DNA of 64,000 nt from Cymbidium sinense. Lineage: Eukaryota > Streptophyta > Magnoliopsida > Asparagales > Orchidaceae. This document shows positions 37,901 to 50,884 of the stretch, in pieces. Both the position numbers and the translations under genes were made by a program. The number at the start of each line of letters is the position of its first letter. Position 1 is the stretch's first letter. The notes beneath the pieces are model-generated. The model ran no database searches. It saw only the letters and a list, made by a program, of their open reading frames with translations, and had not been told where the DNA came from. The stretch is taken from assembly GCA_021442155.1 (NCBI GenBank), contig CM038215.1, forward strand, positions 210,670,982 through 210,734,981, read 5' to 3'.

Positions 37901-38239
37901 GGAAAATAAATCAAATTATTATCCTAGGATTAGATGGGGACACCTAAAGAACACAAATAAAAATATTTTTAAGAGCAAGCTACAAGTGTTTAGAATTTGG
38001 GATGTTCATAAGGAAGCCAATGTTATGTGGGAAAAAGTAGCAAGTGAAATTTAGCAAGTTGCTAAAGATGTGCTTGGATCAAAAGGAAAAGCTTCTTTTA
38101 ATAAAAATAGTTTGTGGTGGAGTCAGAGTGTGAAATAAAAGATAAGAAATAAGAAGCATTGTTATAAAACTTGGTTTAGTTATAAAACCCAGAATTGGGA
38201 AAGATATAAAGTAACTTGTAGAGATTCTAAGAAAGCAAT

Positions 38240-39265
38240 ATATGATACAAAAAATTTAGCTTTTAGTGATTTAAACAATAAATTAAATACCAAAGAAGGT
38301 GAAAGATGTATGTATAAGTTAGCCAACCAAAGAGATAGGAGAAGTAAAGACCTAGTTCAAGTGAGGTGTATTAAGGATGAAAATAATAAAGTGCTTTTCT
38401 TAGAAAAGGATATTAAAAATAGGTGGATGAAGTATTTTGATAAAATTTGTAATGAAGGATCTAAAAGTACGATTGATTTTAGCAACCTTAATACCCTAAA
38501 CAAAAATAAAGAATTTTATTTTTATCATCGTATTAGTAAATCTAAAGTTAGAGAAGCTTTAAAGAAAATGAAATGTGGAAAAATAGTGGGACCTGATAAT
38601 ATTCCAATAGAAGTGTGGAAATGTTTAAGAGATCAAGGAATTTCTTGGCTTACAAATTCTTTTAATGTTATTTTAAAGACTAAAAGGATGCCATATGAGT
38701 GGAGAAAGAGTTTTTTAGTTCCTATATTTAAAAATAAAGGTGATGCACGAGAGTGTGAAAATTATAGAGGAATTTAAGTTAATGTATCATACATTAAAAT
38801 TATGGGAGAGAGTAATTGAGCAAAAGTTATGATGTGATACAAAAGTTTTGCACAATCAGTTTGGTTTTATGCTAGGTAGATCTACTACATGAGAGATGGA
38901 AGTAAGATACATTTTTATTGATTTAGAGAAAGCTTATGATAAAGTTTCAAGAGATGTTCTTTGGAGAGTTCTAGAATAGAAAGGAGTTAATATTGGTTAT
39001 ATTCAAATCATTAAGGATATGTATACTAGAGCTGTTACTTGTGTACAAACACAAGGAGGATTGACAAAATATTTTCTTATATCAGTTGAATTACATCAAG
39101 GATCAACATTAAGCCCTTATATTTTTTACTTTAGTTATGGATGTTCTTACTAGGCATTTACAAGAAGATGTACCTTGGTGTATGCTTTTCGCTAATGACA
39201 TTCTTCTTATAGATAAGACTAGAGAGGGAGTCCAAGAGAAACTTAAATTATGGAGGTTAACTTTA
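38240..39265 (+). pseudogene. LINE reverse transcriptase domain
   Basis: An open piece at 38310-38777 holds GPDNIPIEVWK, ILKTKRMPYEWR and VPIFKNKGD...ENYRGI, the standard early RT blocks of RTE elements. After a frameshift come QFGFMLGRST, FIDLEKAYDKVSRDVLW and, near 39190, [10 protein letters not shown]. The catalytic FADD block is FAND, a loss of an essential Asp. The domain primes from the nicked target. It is not active here. Confidence 0.88.
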
Positions 39266-39489
39266 GAGTCTAAAAGTTTCATTTAAGTAGATCTAAAACT
39301 GAATATATGGAGTGTAGTTTTAGTTGTAGAAGTTCTAGTGGTAGTGTGGTGACATTAGGCGAACAAGTCATTTTTTTCGATTTAACATTTATATTTAGGC
39401 TCTATTGTTCAAAATGATGGTGAAATAGATGGAGATGTTATTAGTAGAATTCAGTTGGATGGCTGAAGTGGAGGAATGCATCTGACCTA

Positions 39490-39930
39490 TTGTGTGATAG
39501 AAAAGTTTCCCTTAAACTTAATGGAAAATTTTATAAGATGGTGGTAAGACCTACAATGACTTATGGTGCAGAATGTTGGCCAATAAAAGAGAAGCATAAC
39601 ATTAAGTTAAGTATTACAGAGATGAGGATGATTAGGTGGATGAGTGGCTTTACTCTTAGAGATAAAATGTGAAATGAGTATGTTCAGGAAAAAGTTGGAG
39701 TAGCTCCAGTGGCAGATAATATTAGAGAGAGTCACCTTAAATGGTTTGGTCACATAAAGCGCCAGCCGTCCAATGACCCGATTAAGAGAATAGATGCATT
39801 ACATTTTCCTTATGTTAAGAAAGGTAGAGGTAGACCTAAAAAGACTTGGTTAAGATGTATAAAAAATGACCTTAGTATACTTGAATTAAATGAGAATTTG
39901 ACACATAATAGACACAATGGAGGACATGTA
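39490..39930 (+). pseudogene. LINE C-terminal region
   Basis: Two open pieces contain YKMVVRPTMTYGAECWPIKE, EMRMIRWM and LKWFGHIKRQP, then GRGRPKKTWL, the characteristic C-terminal end of plant RTE proteins. The first piece stops at 39672, and the second runs past the real protein end into the tail. Confidence 0.85.
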
Positions 39931-39975
39931 AATTCCCCACTTAGTGGGATAAAGGCTTGTTGTTCTTGTTGTTGC

Positions 39976-39992
39976 ATCTATAGAATGAGTAC
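39976..39992 (+). repeat. LINE target site duplication, right (17 bp)
   Basis: Exact repeat of 36888-36904, directly after the TTG-rich tail. Confidence 0.92.
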
Positions 39993-41040
39993 TTGTAGAA
40001 GTAGAGTCACCTGTGATAAACTTAATGAAGCCATGTTTAGGTTCCACTAGGTATTCTTTTGGTATGATCACAACCCCTTCTTGTAGTTTCTTTCAAGTTA
40101 GTCATTAAATGTAAAGAAATCTTTAATAGTATGTCCTAACATCTAGTGGTATGTACAATAGTTAGGGTCATTTACTTTTCCAACTTCCTCAGACCTTTTC
40201 AGGTCAAGTAGTTTGAAATCTGGCTTCTTTTTCAAATTTTTGAAAATCTTTCACACCACCCTTTTTTTTAAGAATATGTCTAGTTTTTCTTTAAGAAAAT
40301 GAGCTGGTTGTAACTTTCTTAGGGGATGATGATATCTGCTATTGTGGTGGCCTAATGGATAAAGGTTGCTCTAACTATATCTTCATGAGAGCCTTTCCCC
40401 TATCCATTGTAGATACATTGCCAACTTTCTTTTCTAGAAGCTTCATATGTTTTGATTGTTCTACAAAAGAATGAACTTTTAGGAAAGTCATCCTAGGGAG
40501 TTCTTCCTACAGGCTAGAGGCTTTATTAAAGAGTATTTCAAAGGTTTAAATTACAAAGCATTTTAACAAGAATGTGATGGGACCATGGATGTTACTGAGG
40601 ATATTCTTAATAATGTGCTTCTCCTACAGTTAGGGCATGCACTTGAGACCAAGGATTCTCCATCTCAAGTTATAGTCCATAAAAGACTCAGGTTTTTGTT
40701 TTTCCACAACTTGATCACTTATAGTGATGTGGTGTTAAGTTTTAGTGAATCTTTTTTACAAACATGCCTTTTAATTCAGTGAAAGTGCATACTGAACCAT
40801 TTGGTAGATCTGTATACCAGTCAAAAACAACTCCATTCAAGCTACTAATGAACTATCTAAATAATAAAGCATTGCTCCCTCGACATTATAACAACTTGAA
40901 TAGAAGTGAGCTAAATGTTGTTTGGGATTTCTAGTCCCATCAAATACTTTGAACGAGGAAGGCATGAACCCTTTAGGATAGGGAATGGAATCATATTCCT
41001 CAAGGTAGGGTATACCCTTTAGAACTAAGGTTGTGCCTCA
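39993..41040 (-). pseudogene. gag: Ty3/gypsy gag remnant, capsid and zinc-knuckle-like part
   Basis: On the - strand from about 40985: FKVFDGTRNPKQHLAHFY and CYNVEGAMLYYL, followed after a frameshift by FDWYTDLPNGS and FTELK, the plant gag capsid block. Near 40160-40100 a DPNYCTYH...GHTIKDFF segment is a degenerate Cys/His motif whose last Cys is missing. Several stops are present. It is continuous in order with the pre-protease block beyond the LINE. Confidence 0.75.
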
Positions 41041-42840
41041 TGATTATGCCATGCTTCTTTTACTTTTGTTCTACTAATAATTTTAGTTCAGTTGTGGAGG
41101 GTACATCATCTATAAGCTTTGTTTCCTGGTGATACTCCTCTAATCCAAACCTCAAGTCATTAGTTGGACATGTTAATTTGGGTTGTTCAATTTAATGTGT
41201 TTGTGAAGAGGAGGGGATCGTGCACTCAAGTGATTGCATAGTAGCAATCATTTCCTCCATCCTTTTTTCCATTGAAGCAATCTAATCCTTCTTTTGTATT
41301 TGAAGGATCAGTTGCTGAGTGGGATCTAGTGCAAGATTTTCTTATGATTCATCCTGCTCATTCTTCTATGATCTAGTGTCTACCATGTAGATATGAGCTA
41401 TAGGTAGTCTTGAATCATCATTTAATAAATCATCCTACTCTAAATCATAATGTTCTTGCATTATTTTTATTTTTTTCATTATCTTCATCCTCTTTGACAA
41501 TGGTTTCCACTTCTTCTTTAGACAACTGAATTGGTGTGCCGCTAATATCTAGAATGATGTTAGACTCATCACCCATATCCATGGGTCTTATTTTAGATTC
41601 TTCACCCTTTGTGACCTCATGGGTAGTAGGGGCTTCCCAAGGGTGGCTCCCAAGCTAAGGTGGCACTCATCAATAGTCTCTCTAGCATAAGGAGATGGAT
41701 GAAGAAATTCTATTTCCTTACTGAAAACATAAAATAATGAGGGCCTTTAGCTCGAGGCCCGGTGAAGATTGTAGAGGCTTATCTAGAGTAAGCATAATGG
41801 CAAGTATTCTCTTTAGAGATAGGGGTGTCAAAGGTGGTGAAGGTATTAGCCTCGAAAGCCAGTGGAACCTTACTAACATAAACTCTCTTATTTTCTTCTC
41901 TAGGAATGGCTCTATCTCTCCTTAGACTAATAAATTAATATCTATCCCATGTCAATGATTGCCTAGGGCTATGATATCACTCTAGTGCTACAGGAATATG
42001 ATAAGAAGACTTCCTTCTAATAAGAACAACTGCCTTCCCCTTCCCTTTATAATGAGAAGTGGCAGGTCTTCCTAAGAGTTATTTAACAATGAGAAGTGGC
42101 AGGACTTCCTTCTAATAACTCCTCCTTAGTGTATGAAGAGCGTCCAAGGATCTTATGAAGGATCTGACACAACTAACCATGTAACTCTTTATTTAACAAT
42201 TTGGAACTTTTTTTCTTCATGAACAAAAGGGCGAGGTGGAGAACTTGTAATCCTGGATACGTCCTCCTCTCCTTAGACATTAGATAAGGGGTAAAATCTT
42301 TTTCCACCTAAGAGATGGGAAGTATCTGGGAGGGTATAGCCATCCCTCTCCCTAGCTAGTTCTATATCCAACATTTCTTTTTATTTTCTCTCCTTGAGGG
42401 CTACACTTTTAAGCCTTCTACCCCTATTTTCTTTTGACTCTTTGTAATTTAAGGGGGCTCAAAAGTGGAGCTGACCTCAAAGGTGCTAGATAGAAAAGGA
42501 GCAAGCAATGCCTCTAGAATGGTTGGCTTAATTTTCTTTTGAGCAGGACCTAGCTGGACCCTCTTAGTAACCTGAGCAATAACCTTCCTACCTTTAATAG
42601 GAGCAGGAGGAGATATACTAGAGAATTTCAAGATGGGTTGTTTATTTTTAAGTGTCACCTCAGCAATAGGAACAAGTGTCACTCCATTTGCAGTGATATT
42701 AAAATTTTCAAAACTAGATCTAAACTTAATGATGGATCATCAACCAATTTGCTACTATTCATGGAGAAACTTATCCTAGATGTAGTAGTAAAGATTAATT
42801 GTCCAACCATTTCTGTTTATAAAAATAACAATTTAAAATG
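41041..42840 (-). pseudogene. Gypsy gag N-terminal region and leader
   Basis: No long frame survives. A 77-codon piece (42449-42682) is rich in Lys, Pro and Ser, as gag N-termini often are. Acidic text near 41330-41560 may be coiled or disordered. It lies in the right place between the PBS and gag capsid. Identification rests on position. Confidence 0.45.
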
Positions 42841-43166
42841 AAAATTATTGAACAATAACCAAAATGTAGTCAAAAGAAAGACTTTTGATAATTATGCAAT
42901 TTTAGCCAATTTTATGGCTAGGATTTTCTTTTATTTCAAATGATATTTTTCTAAAAATTTAAAAGTTATAAAATCATCCCACTTGATTTTCACAAATGGG
43001 ATAGTTCTATACTCTTTCTTTGTTTAGTAGATGTTGAATATTCTCTACCAAGTATGAAATGGAGAGATATTCAATAGGAAGAAAAGTAATCTTGACCTAT
43101 GTAAACACAAGTACATTACCAATTATAAAAATAATAACTTATTTCTAAAATGGAGAGAAGAACCAT
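42841..43166 (-). other. 5' leader of the - strand gypsy element
   Basis: Non-coding AT-rich stretch between the probable first gag codons and the PBS; no motif seen. Confidence 0.4.
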
Positions 43167-43184
43167 TCCCCAGTGGAGTCACCA
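43167..43184 (-). promoter_or_regulatory. Primer binding site (PBS)
   Basis: On the - strand TGGTGACTCCACTGGGGA starts 6 bases after the LTR end. A TGG-led 18-mer at this spot is the normal place for a tRNA 3' end to prime minus-strand DNA. The sequence is of the TGGCGACTC-type seen in Tat/Ogre-like elements, for which a tRNA-Arg primer is usual. The tRNA assignment is from memory of the family. Confidence 0.75.
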
Positions 43185-44600
43185 AAAATATACTCTGATG
43201 GTAAAATATGTGACACCACATAGAGTTTATGAATTTCTTATTTGGATGATCAAATGCATCATTAAAGAATAAACATATTATCTCAAAAGGTAAACATGTT
43301 TTCCTATAATGGATTCAACCATTTAATAAAAGACTCCTAAGGTTAATGAGTCTTTTATGCACTAGAGAATTTTTTCTTGAACTACATAGGAAGATAGATA
43401 GGGTTATTTTAATCTAGGTTAATGGTTCCCTATAAGGGAAAGCCCCTATAGTTAATTACATCTCAAAAAGGGTCTCTTCCTTGGAATACTGTCGACTGAA
43501 GAAATAAGTTATTATTTCTAAAAAAATTTAAGTTAGTTTTCAAAGGCATGATCTTTGGAATTTTCAATTGGAATGATCCAAAGTGAAAAGAGTTATTTTT
43601 GGAAATCAAATAGGATGAAGTAGGAAATGCCCATTAATATTGAGATTCTCAGTAAGGATTTCAGCTATCCTATCATTAGGCATTAAATTTTGGAATTTAA
43701 TTTAAATTTTAAGTTAACATTTTCTTAAAAATTGAGGACTTAGATTCTAGCACAAGACTGCAAAAATGTCAATAGTTAAAGACTTACCCTAAGGAGGATG
43801 TTTCAGAACCGAGTCTACAAGTGCTTATGACATATGTCAGATGCTCGAGCTAATTTTTTTGGAATTATTAGTCATTCCTCTCACTTGAGGGAACTAACCT
43901 ATCCCTTACTTTTCTAGTTGTAGAGCTGCCAACTAATAACACCTAAGTGCATTTTAAATTCATGATGCCAAGTCTTATAAATGTAAGATGCCTAGGCTAT
44001 TGCATTTTTATGAAAGGAATCTAAGAATCTTATACTCACTCCTTAATCTCTAAGATCATGTAGGGTTTGAAATGCACTAACTAATGCACATTTTTTAGAT
44101 TTTTATATATTATGACCCTATGATCATTTTAGGCCATGGGTATGCAATTTATGCCCATATGGTATGTAATTAGAATAAAGTGATGGATCAAATCAATATC
44201 AAAAGGTAGACTTCCCCAAGTAGTCATCATCCTCATAGGTCATCTGCCCCTTATATGCAATGGTGAAGTTGACCAATTCAAGGATTAGTGCAATATGATT
44301 GTATGATTTTTTGAGAGATAATTATTTCTAATTGATTTTATATTATTCCCTAGGGCTTTAATTTATGTGAGGTTTTGAATTTCATTTTTCTTGTATTTGA
44401 ATTGATTATATTTAATTGGGTAAAAAATTTATTTCTATGAGCATACATCTAAGCATTCATCACAGAAAGCACAACAAAGAAAGAAACCTATAAAAATAGG
44501 TTAATTCTATTACAAATCCAAAAGAAATTGAGCCAATTTAATTAAAATAAAGGCCAATGCAGGTACCGATGTACACCCTAGAAGAAAGAAAAATGGGCAA

Positions 44601-44625
44601 TCGAGCTCTGCCCTTATATTCCCTA
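44601..44625 (-). promoter_or_regulatory. Core promoter of LTR copy C
   Basis: On the - strand: GGGAATATAAGGGCAGAGCT followed by CGA; the conserved block about 5.3 kb into the LTR, about 1.4 kb before the PBS. Confidence 0.6.
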
Positions 44626-47600
44626 GCTTAGGACTACAAGTCTTGATATATGGGTCTTCCTTCCAGGATTTTCTCTTTCTTCAGGGACCTTCATTGAGCT
44701 TCATAAGGGACCTTTACACCATCACCTAGAAGGGTCAACTCCTGCTAATTCTAGACCCCATAGATCCTAACTTAATTATAAGCTTAATTTTACATTTAAA
44801 TTCAAAAATAAATCCTAAGCCCTGCAAAATAAATGTTAGGTAAATACATAGACCACGTAATAGTTATATTTCATAAATATACTGGCTTAGTAATAGTTGC
44901 TTCCCAAGCTCACCTATCATATGGGTTATGATAAGGAACTATTCAACACTTCCAAGGAAATAACAATTTTATAAATTTATTTATTATAGGTATCCCTTTA
45001 ACATAGCCCCCTATAAAATACAAGGTTAGTTCCAAAAATAACGTCCTATCATCCAGACTAACCGTAATCAATCCTAGCCATCCTTCTAAAATAGTACACC
45101 ACAAAACAAAAATAATAATTCACATAACAACATCACAAAATCTTATAGAAAATCACAGAACAACCTAACCTAAGTCTAGGGTCTATGATCTATTATTCAA
45201 GTGTTTGATAAAAGGAGTTTGTCCAACAAGACTTTGCTAGGCCTTCTTTTAATTCAAATATCAAATTGAATTTTTTAAGTTTATTTATTTATACTTTTAG
45301 GTGATATCAATTTAAATGCTTTAGTGATTTGCAATTCATTTCCATTTTTAGGTACACTTTATATTAAAGTTATATTAGGTTTTCAAGAATGAAGAATACA
45401 ATAGGTTTTATTTTGGGTGGAACCCATTTCATTCAACATCCTAACTCCTAATAGGATGGAATCTTTATTCTAAGGTAAAGATTCATCCTAAAGTCCTAAG
45501 TAAAATCTTAAGTAAATTAATTGATCCTTTCTTTAAATTTAGAAGATTTGAGTTAGTTTGGTTTATTTCATTTTATTTTAAATTTATTTATTCTTTTTCA
45601 CTTAGTGTTTTGTGTTTTAACTACTTTAAAGTATGTTTCTTTATCAATAATGTTGTGATTTAATTTGAATTAATTTTCACTTGAAGCTTAATTCATTTGT
45701 TATTATGATTTAGTTTGGTTTTCTTTTTAAGTTTAATTCCTTTGGTTTAATATTGTGCTATTGATATTTTAAATTTTATCATTTATTTTATATTCAATTT
45801 TTCTTATTTTGATTCTTTATTCCTTTACTTTATGTGTTTGTATTATTGATTATCTTTGTAAATTTAAATTATTAGATTTACTTTAGTTATACATTGAATT
45901 TTTCTTACTTTTGTATCTTAGACTGATTAGGTTTTAATGTTTTATGTTATTTGAATTCATCTTTAATTTAGTATTCATTTTTTTATTGGTTTTATTAGAT
46001 TTAGGGTAAAGCTTAATGTTTAATTTAATTTTATTTATTTCATTAAGTTATATTTTCTTATGTTTTATTTAAATCCATTTTTATTTAATTTATTTATTTA
46101 TTTTTGGAATGCATTTAGTTTACTTATTACATTTAGGTATATGTATTTCATTCACTCAATTCAAGTTAATTTCATTTATTCATTTTCATTAATGTTTATT
46201 AACTTAAGTAAATTTACATTCAATTTATTATGTTTAGTATTATTTAATTTATTATGTTTCAATTTTATAACCCATTTGCATTAATGATTCATTCTTATTT
46301 CAATTTTTTTCATTTCATGAACTTATTTAAGGTTTATTAATGAATTTAGACTAAGATGATTAATTCCAAATTATATATTTCAAGCATTATGGAATAGTTC
46401 AATTCATTTTAATTAATTTAAAGGGAGTGCTGGTTATGTATTTTGAAAAACAAAACTTAGCCTAATGTAATTTCCCTTATCCATCATGACTTAAGGAATT
46501 TAAAGAAAGGTTATTTTATGTGCATTAAACTTGTCCTATGTTACTCTAAAGTTTTATGTTTAAAGAAAGGTTATTTTCATGTTCAATTACATTTAATCTT
46601 TTAAATTTGCATTTATCCCACTTCATGCATTTATCTAAATGGCTCTAATATATTGATATATTGATGACTTATAAATTTCATAGATCAATAAACTTTATAT
46701 TTCAATTTATTAATGGATTCATTGGGGTTTAAGAATATGATTAAATTTCATATTTTCATTTTTGAATAACCGTTAACTTAGGATTAATTTGGTTCCTTTG
46801 CTTTCAATTTGCTTGGGTATTTTTACTTAATTATTTTGGTATCAATTATGATGTTTTAAATTTGTATTATGAGTCTTGTAATTAATGTGATTTTTCTAAT
46901 TTATTATTTTCTTTAAATTTACCTAGAGATTTGGAAATTCAAATGTTCCCAATCCAAAAGTCCATCGGATTTGAACTTTTTATGAGAAGTGGGGTTCCTT
47001 GCCAATTTGATTTTACTAAAATTTCACTTTAATTAGATGTGTAAGTAATGTGTAATTAAGGTTTTAATTATTTTATTAAAACTTAAATTAAGCCAAATTT
47101 AGTGAGGATCATTTAGGGGTTTTATTTTTTCTTGATTCCCCTCTAGAATAAGCATCCAAAGAGGGTTGATTCATAATTTTTAGAGTTATGTTTGACTTAT
47201 TATGATTTATTTGAGTTCAAGTTGATTAATTGAATTAATTAATTTAATTAATGGCTTAATTAAACCATTTTGTGATTTATTAAGTTCCAATGGGTTTCAA
47301 TGGCTTATTTATTTTCATTAAGATATATTATGTTGTTTTGAGTTGATCTAATCATTTTCCATTATTTAATTAGTTTATTATTATTTTATTTTATAAAAAT
47401 GAGGGTTTAGTGTTTGAAAATTCAAATATTAAGATTCATTGGTCCATAAATTATGAAAATTTTACTTAATGTGTATCTTAACATCAATTTCAACTCCCCA
47501 AAGTTTCATTTCATTTTGATCAATGTCTTGGGATTAATTAGGGTTTGAAAGTTTTCATTTAAACCCAAATTAAGGCCAAAATATCAACCACATAATTTGA

Positions 47601-47754
47601 GAATTTTAATTTTAATGGATTCTTCTCATCAAGAAGAATTCATAGAGCCCAAGTTTGTAATTTTTAGATTTAAATTTAATTTTCTATAAATTTTTGAATT
47701 TTTTTTCCATTTTTCTTTTATTTTTTAATTCATAAAACCTAAATTTACTATTTA

Positions 47755-47898
47755 GGAGTGTCAGATCCACATGGATCCGACAGGCCACTTTCCACATGGC
47801 ATCGCGTCATTGCGCCATGTGGGATCCACTGATCCGAGTTAAATTGGCGACACATTTGGGTTAATTATGGGTCGTCTAATCAAAGATCAGACAATCGT
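47755..47898. promoter_or_regulatory. GC-rich dyad island of copy C
   Basis: CCACATGGCATCGCGTCATT, GCGCCATGTGGGATCC and the dyad GTCGTCTAATC...AGATCAGACAATC (47871-47898) form an island between AT-rich flanks. Confidence 0.45.
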
Positions 47899-49884
47899 GA
47901 TTTGATCTATAATTTATCTTATCAATTTTTATCAAATATCTAGCTATTTCTTGGCCATTTTTTTTCCTTATAAAAGGAACAGATGGCGAAGAATTTCATC
48001 TTGTACTACAATGGCAGAGGCCGAGAGCCATCCATCATTTTCGCATGATTTTCATCCATGCGACCGTCAAAATCATGTGATTTTTATGACAAATCCATTA
48101 GTGGATGAAATCATAAAGATCTAAATGGCTTTATCTCACTTGAGATCAAACTTCCTTTAAAAAGTACCAAAATTGAAAGCTTGGGGAGGTTGTTAATGGA
48201 ATACCTCTATCTCGATCTCTGATGGTAAAATTGACCCTAATAGCTTCGGATCAATGTGGGGAGCTTGTGTGTAAGAGGAATTGAGTTTCCTTATTATGGA
48301 TCACCTCATAGACCAATCTCGGCTTAGATTCCATTGGCTTCAATCGTTCTCTAGCCTCCCAACTATGAGGGGCTTGGGAGAAGATCAGTTTCATCTTCGT
48401 GCAAGGTAGGGAAGGTGGTGGGATAGTCAATTTCACTTGGGAATAGCTCTTGGTGACTTTTCCATTGAATTTGAGCCTCTTAAGCTCGATTTCTCTTCCT
48501 CTTGGTCGGTTATGGGTGATTGAGGTCTTCGGAGGCTGGCTACATGGCTCACTAGCCATTTAACACCTGCCTATGGCTAAAAAGGTGGAGTGGGAATAGC
48601 AAAATAGGGTTATGCAAATTGGACTTGGTTTCATATGCTTTTGACTTGCTATTGTATATTCATTGGCTTTGGAACTAATTAGATTTGATTAAATGACTTA
48701 ATATTGGCTAGGAATCAACGTTAATTCAATTTGGGAAGGATTTGATTGCATCCCATGGAGATTAATTGAGATTAAGTTCAAAATCCCTTTGAATTATGCC
48801 ACTTAATGAATTTTCAATTAGCTTGATCTAAGTTGATTTACTTGATGGATTAGCTTTAGATTAATGCTTGGATTATGTCCATTTATCTTTAATGAACTTG
48901 TTAATTAAAGGTTGTAAGGATTTTAAAAATCATGGAGAGCTTACTTTAGATTTAGTCCATTTTAATTCCAGTGTATTTGAGTTAAGTTAATTGAGTCAAA
49001 TGGTTTATTTGGCTCAATTATTATTTAATTTTTGATTATGTTAATCCAATCAATCTATGATGCATTTGATCAAACAATTCCAATTTTATTTCAATTTGAA
49101 CCAATTTGACCCAAATTGGGCTTAATGGGTTATGTTTGAGTTCATCTGAGAAAAATGACCAAATTGGCCGAATGGAACCCAAGGATGGATTGGTTTATGT
49201 TCAATAATCATTTTCAAATGATTTTGGACAATTGAATTGGGTTGATTTGAGTTTGAATTAGGTTTTAACCCAATTTGAACTATTTAGGACAATTTAGATC
49301 AAATGACCTAATTACCGTAATTAAGGCCACAATGGACTTATATTATTTTAAATTCATGTTTAAATATGTTCATATCATCATCCAAACCATTTGGAATGAC
49401 TTTGGTGGGTTGATTTGGTCAAATGTTTGGTGGGTTGACCTTTCATTTGGTGAGACCCACATAAGTCAAACCCATGTCAAAAGGGTTGACCAATTTTTGG
49501 CCTTTAATTTTGATTTAAATTTTTTCAATTACATTTCATAGTTTTATTCTTTTTATTTCATTTAATTTTTGTTTGTTGGGATTTAATTTGAATTTTCTTA
49601 GGTTTATATGAATCTTAGCTTAATTAAGGTAATTAGGTTTAGTTCTGTAATCAAACCTTAATCTAAGCTTAATTAATTTCAAATTTGGAGTGGTGTATGT
49701 CTAGGTTGTAGATTTGGATTGAATCTAACTAAACCCATTAAGTTAGATCAATCCGAAGAGGGTGCACTTGATCACTAAGTGTGATTTTGTAGGTGCTTAG
49801 TTTGGAGATTTCTAATCTAAGATTAGGTATCCTTATGATTGTCTTTAGGAGTGTTATTAACCTCATCCAAAAATGAGGTCAACA

Positions 49885-50884
49885 GTCCTGACAACACATG
49901 ATTATGGGAATACCTAAGAGATGAGTATTTACACCTATAACAAAAAAGAAACAGACATCTCAAATCTAAAAACTAAAGATACTTCAGCACAAGCTAGAAG
50001 CTCAACCTAATCTAGCAAGAGAGAAATTTGGATATATTGGTCACTTCCACTAAGGAGAATGAACCCAACTTGATTCTTTTAGGCTTACAACCTCTTAGAA
50101 GAATTGCCAGGTATCACCTCTTATGAGTTAAAGCCATATGTATGTGTATCATATAAAATGCAAGATGAATAGGCTATTGCTTATTAAGAATAGAAACCTA
50201 AGAGCCTAAATTCACTCCTTAAAATTTTAAGATCATGACTATTATAAATAATTTCATAAATTAATGAAATAAAAATTTCTTCTTTATAAATTTTTGACTC
50301 TCAAATTTGACTCAGACTTGGGTAGATAAGTATGTTTATATGCATTATCAAATTAAGTTATGAGTCAATCCACAAGAGGGGTGTTCTCCACTCAAGGGGG
50401 ATGCTGTCAAGGGTCTTGTAGTCCTCTTTATTGTGCAATGAGTGGAGATCTGCAATATTTAGTGAAGGAAATATAGGCCACATATAACAAATGTTACACA
50501 TTAAGAAAATTATAAAAAACATAACATTTTGATTACATAGTTAAAATAAACACACCAAAATAATCAAATCAAATTAAAATACTAGAAAGGCCACACTGGT
50601 TCAGTTCCAGTATACACCACCAAAGAAGAAGGAAAATGGAAAGCTGAGCTATGCACTTATATAGCCCTAGATCTAATAGTACAAAAGGAAATTAGCCTAT
50701 GGGGGTCTTCAACTTCTCTTCATGATATTTAGTGCTTAAGGCTTCATAGGGATTTTAAGGTCCATGTTCTCTAGCTGCTACATAACTTAAATCTCATAGG
50801 TCTAACCTTAATTCTAAAGCAAAAAATTACATTTAAATTTTGAAATACAATCTTAACTAAATCTGCAAAGTAGAGGTTAGCCAT
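49885..50884 (-). mobile_element. LTR fragment (copy J), reverse
   Basis: The text matches the 3' third of the reverse family 2 LTR at about 56580-57790: ACCTAAGAGATGAG, GACTCACTCC-like stretch, GAGGGGTGTTCTCCACTCA and a TATA block (50641-50668, with TATATAAG on the - strand). It is cut on the left by copy C and on the right by copy I, so it is an older element broken by both. Confidence 0.6.
50641..50668 (-). promoter_or_regulatory. Core promoter of LTR fragment J
   Basis: On the - strand: GGGCTATATAAGTGCATAGC followed by TCAGC, a variant of the conserved block with a stronger TATATAAG. Confidence 0.55.

Larger units (their letters stand above)
36905..39975 (+). mobile_element. RTE-clade LINE, full length, 3071 bp
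   Basis: The element starts ACGTTACCTTTGCTAGTCCC and ends with GGGATAAAGGC and a run of TTG/TTC triplets (about 39954-39975), a typical plant RTE 3' tail rather than poly(A). It is flanked by perfect 17-bp duplications. It encodes one protein, an apurinic-like endonuclease followed by reverse transcriptase, now broken by stops and frameshifts. It sits in the opposite orientation to the gypsy element it interrupts, so it is younger than that element. Confidence 0.92.
43191..49884 (-). mobile_element. Complete giant LTR, family 1 (copy C), 5' LTR, 6694 bp
   Basis: On the - strand it starts TGTTGACCTCATTTTTGG at 49884 and runs to about 43191, where the terminal CAACA seen in the solo LTR has decayed to AGAGTA. 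Landmarks are the terminal hairpin (49857-49884), TTGACC words (49080-49520), the GC-rich dyad island (47755-47898) and the TATA block (44601-44625). The middle (45500-46900) is an extra AT-rich stretch of TTTATTTCATTTA words, about 1 kb longer than in copies B and E. Followed by the PBS, it is the 5' LTR. The 74-codon AT-rich frame at 46060 and the 48251-48559 frame are non-coding by context. Confidence 0.85.

Noticed and set aside
46060..46284. 74-codon Phe/Leu-rich frame resembling a membrane segment
   Set aside because: AT-rich composition alone yields such text; it lies inside LTR copy C.
48251..48559. 102-codon frame on the - strand
   Set aside because: Lies in U3 of LTR copy C; equivalent regions in A, E and F contain stops.
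49275..49541. 88-codon frame, possibly a small gene
   Set aside because: It overlaps the TTGACC/GGTCAA zone of LTR copy C and its residues follow from those repeats.
25405..49884. A 24.5-kb DNA transposon with long terminal inverted repeats, since both ends read TGTTGACCT inward
   Set aside because: The ends are LTR starts of copies B and C. The flanking 5-mers (CTAGC and GTCCT) do not match, and gag, protease, RT and a PBS lie inside, so opposed LTRs explain it better.
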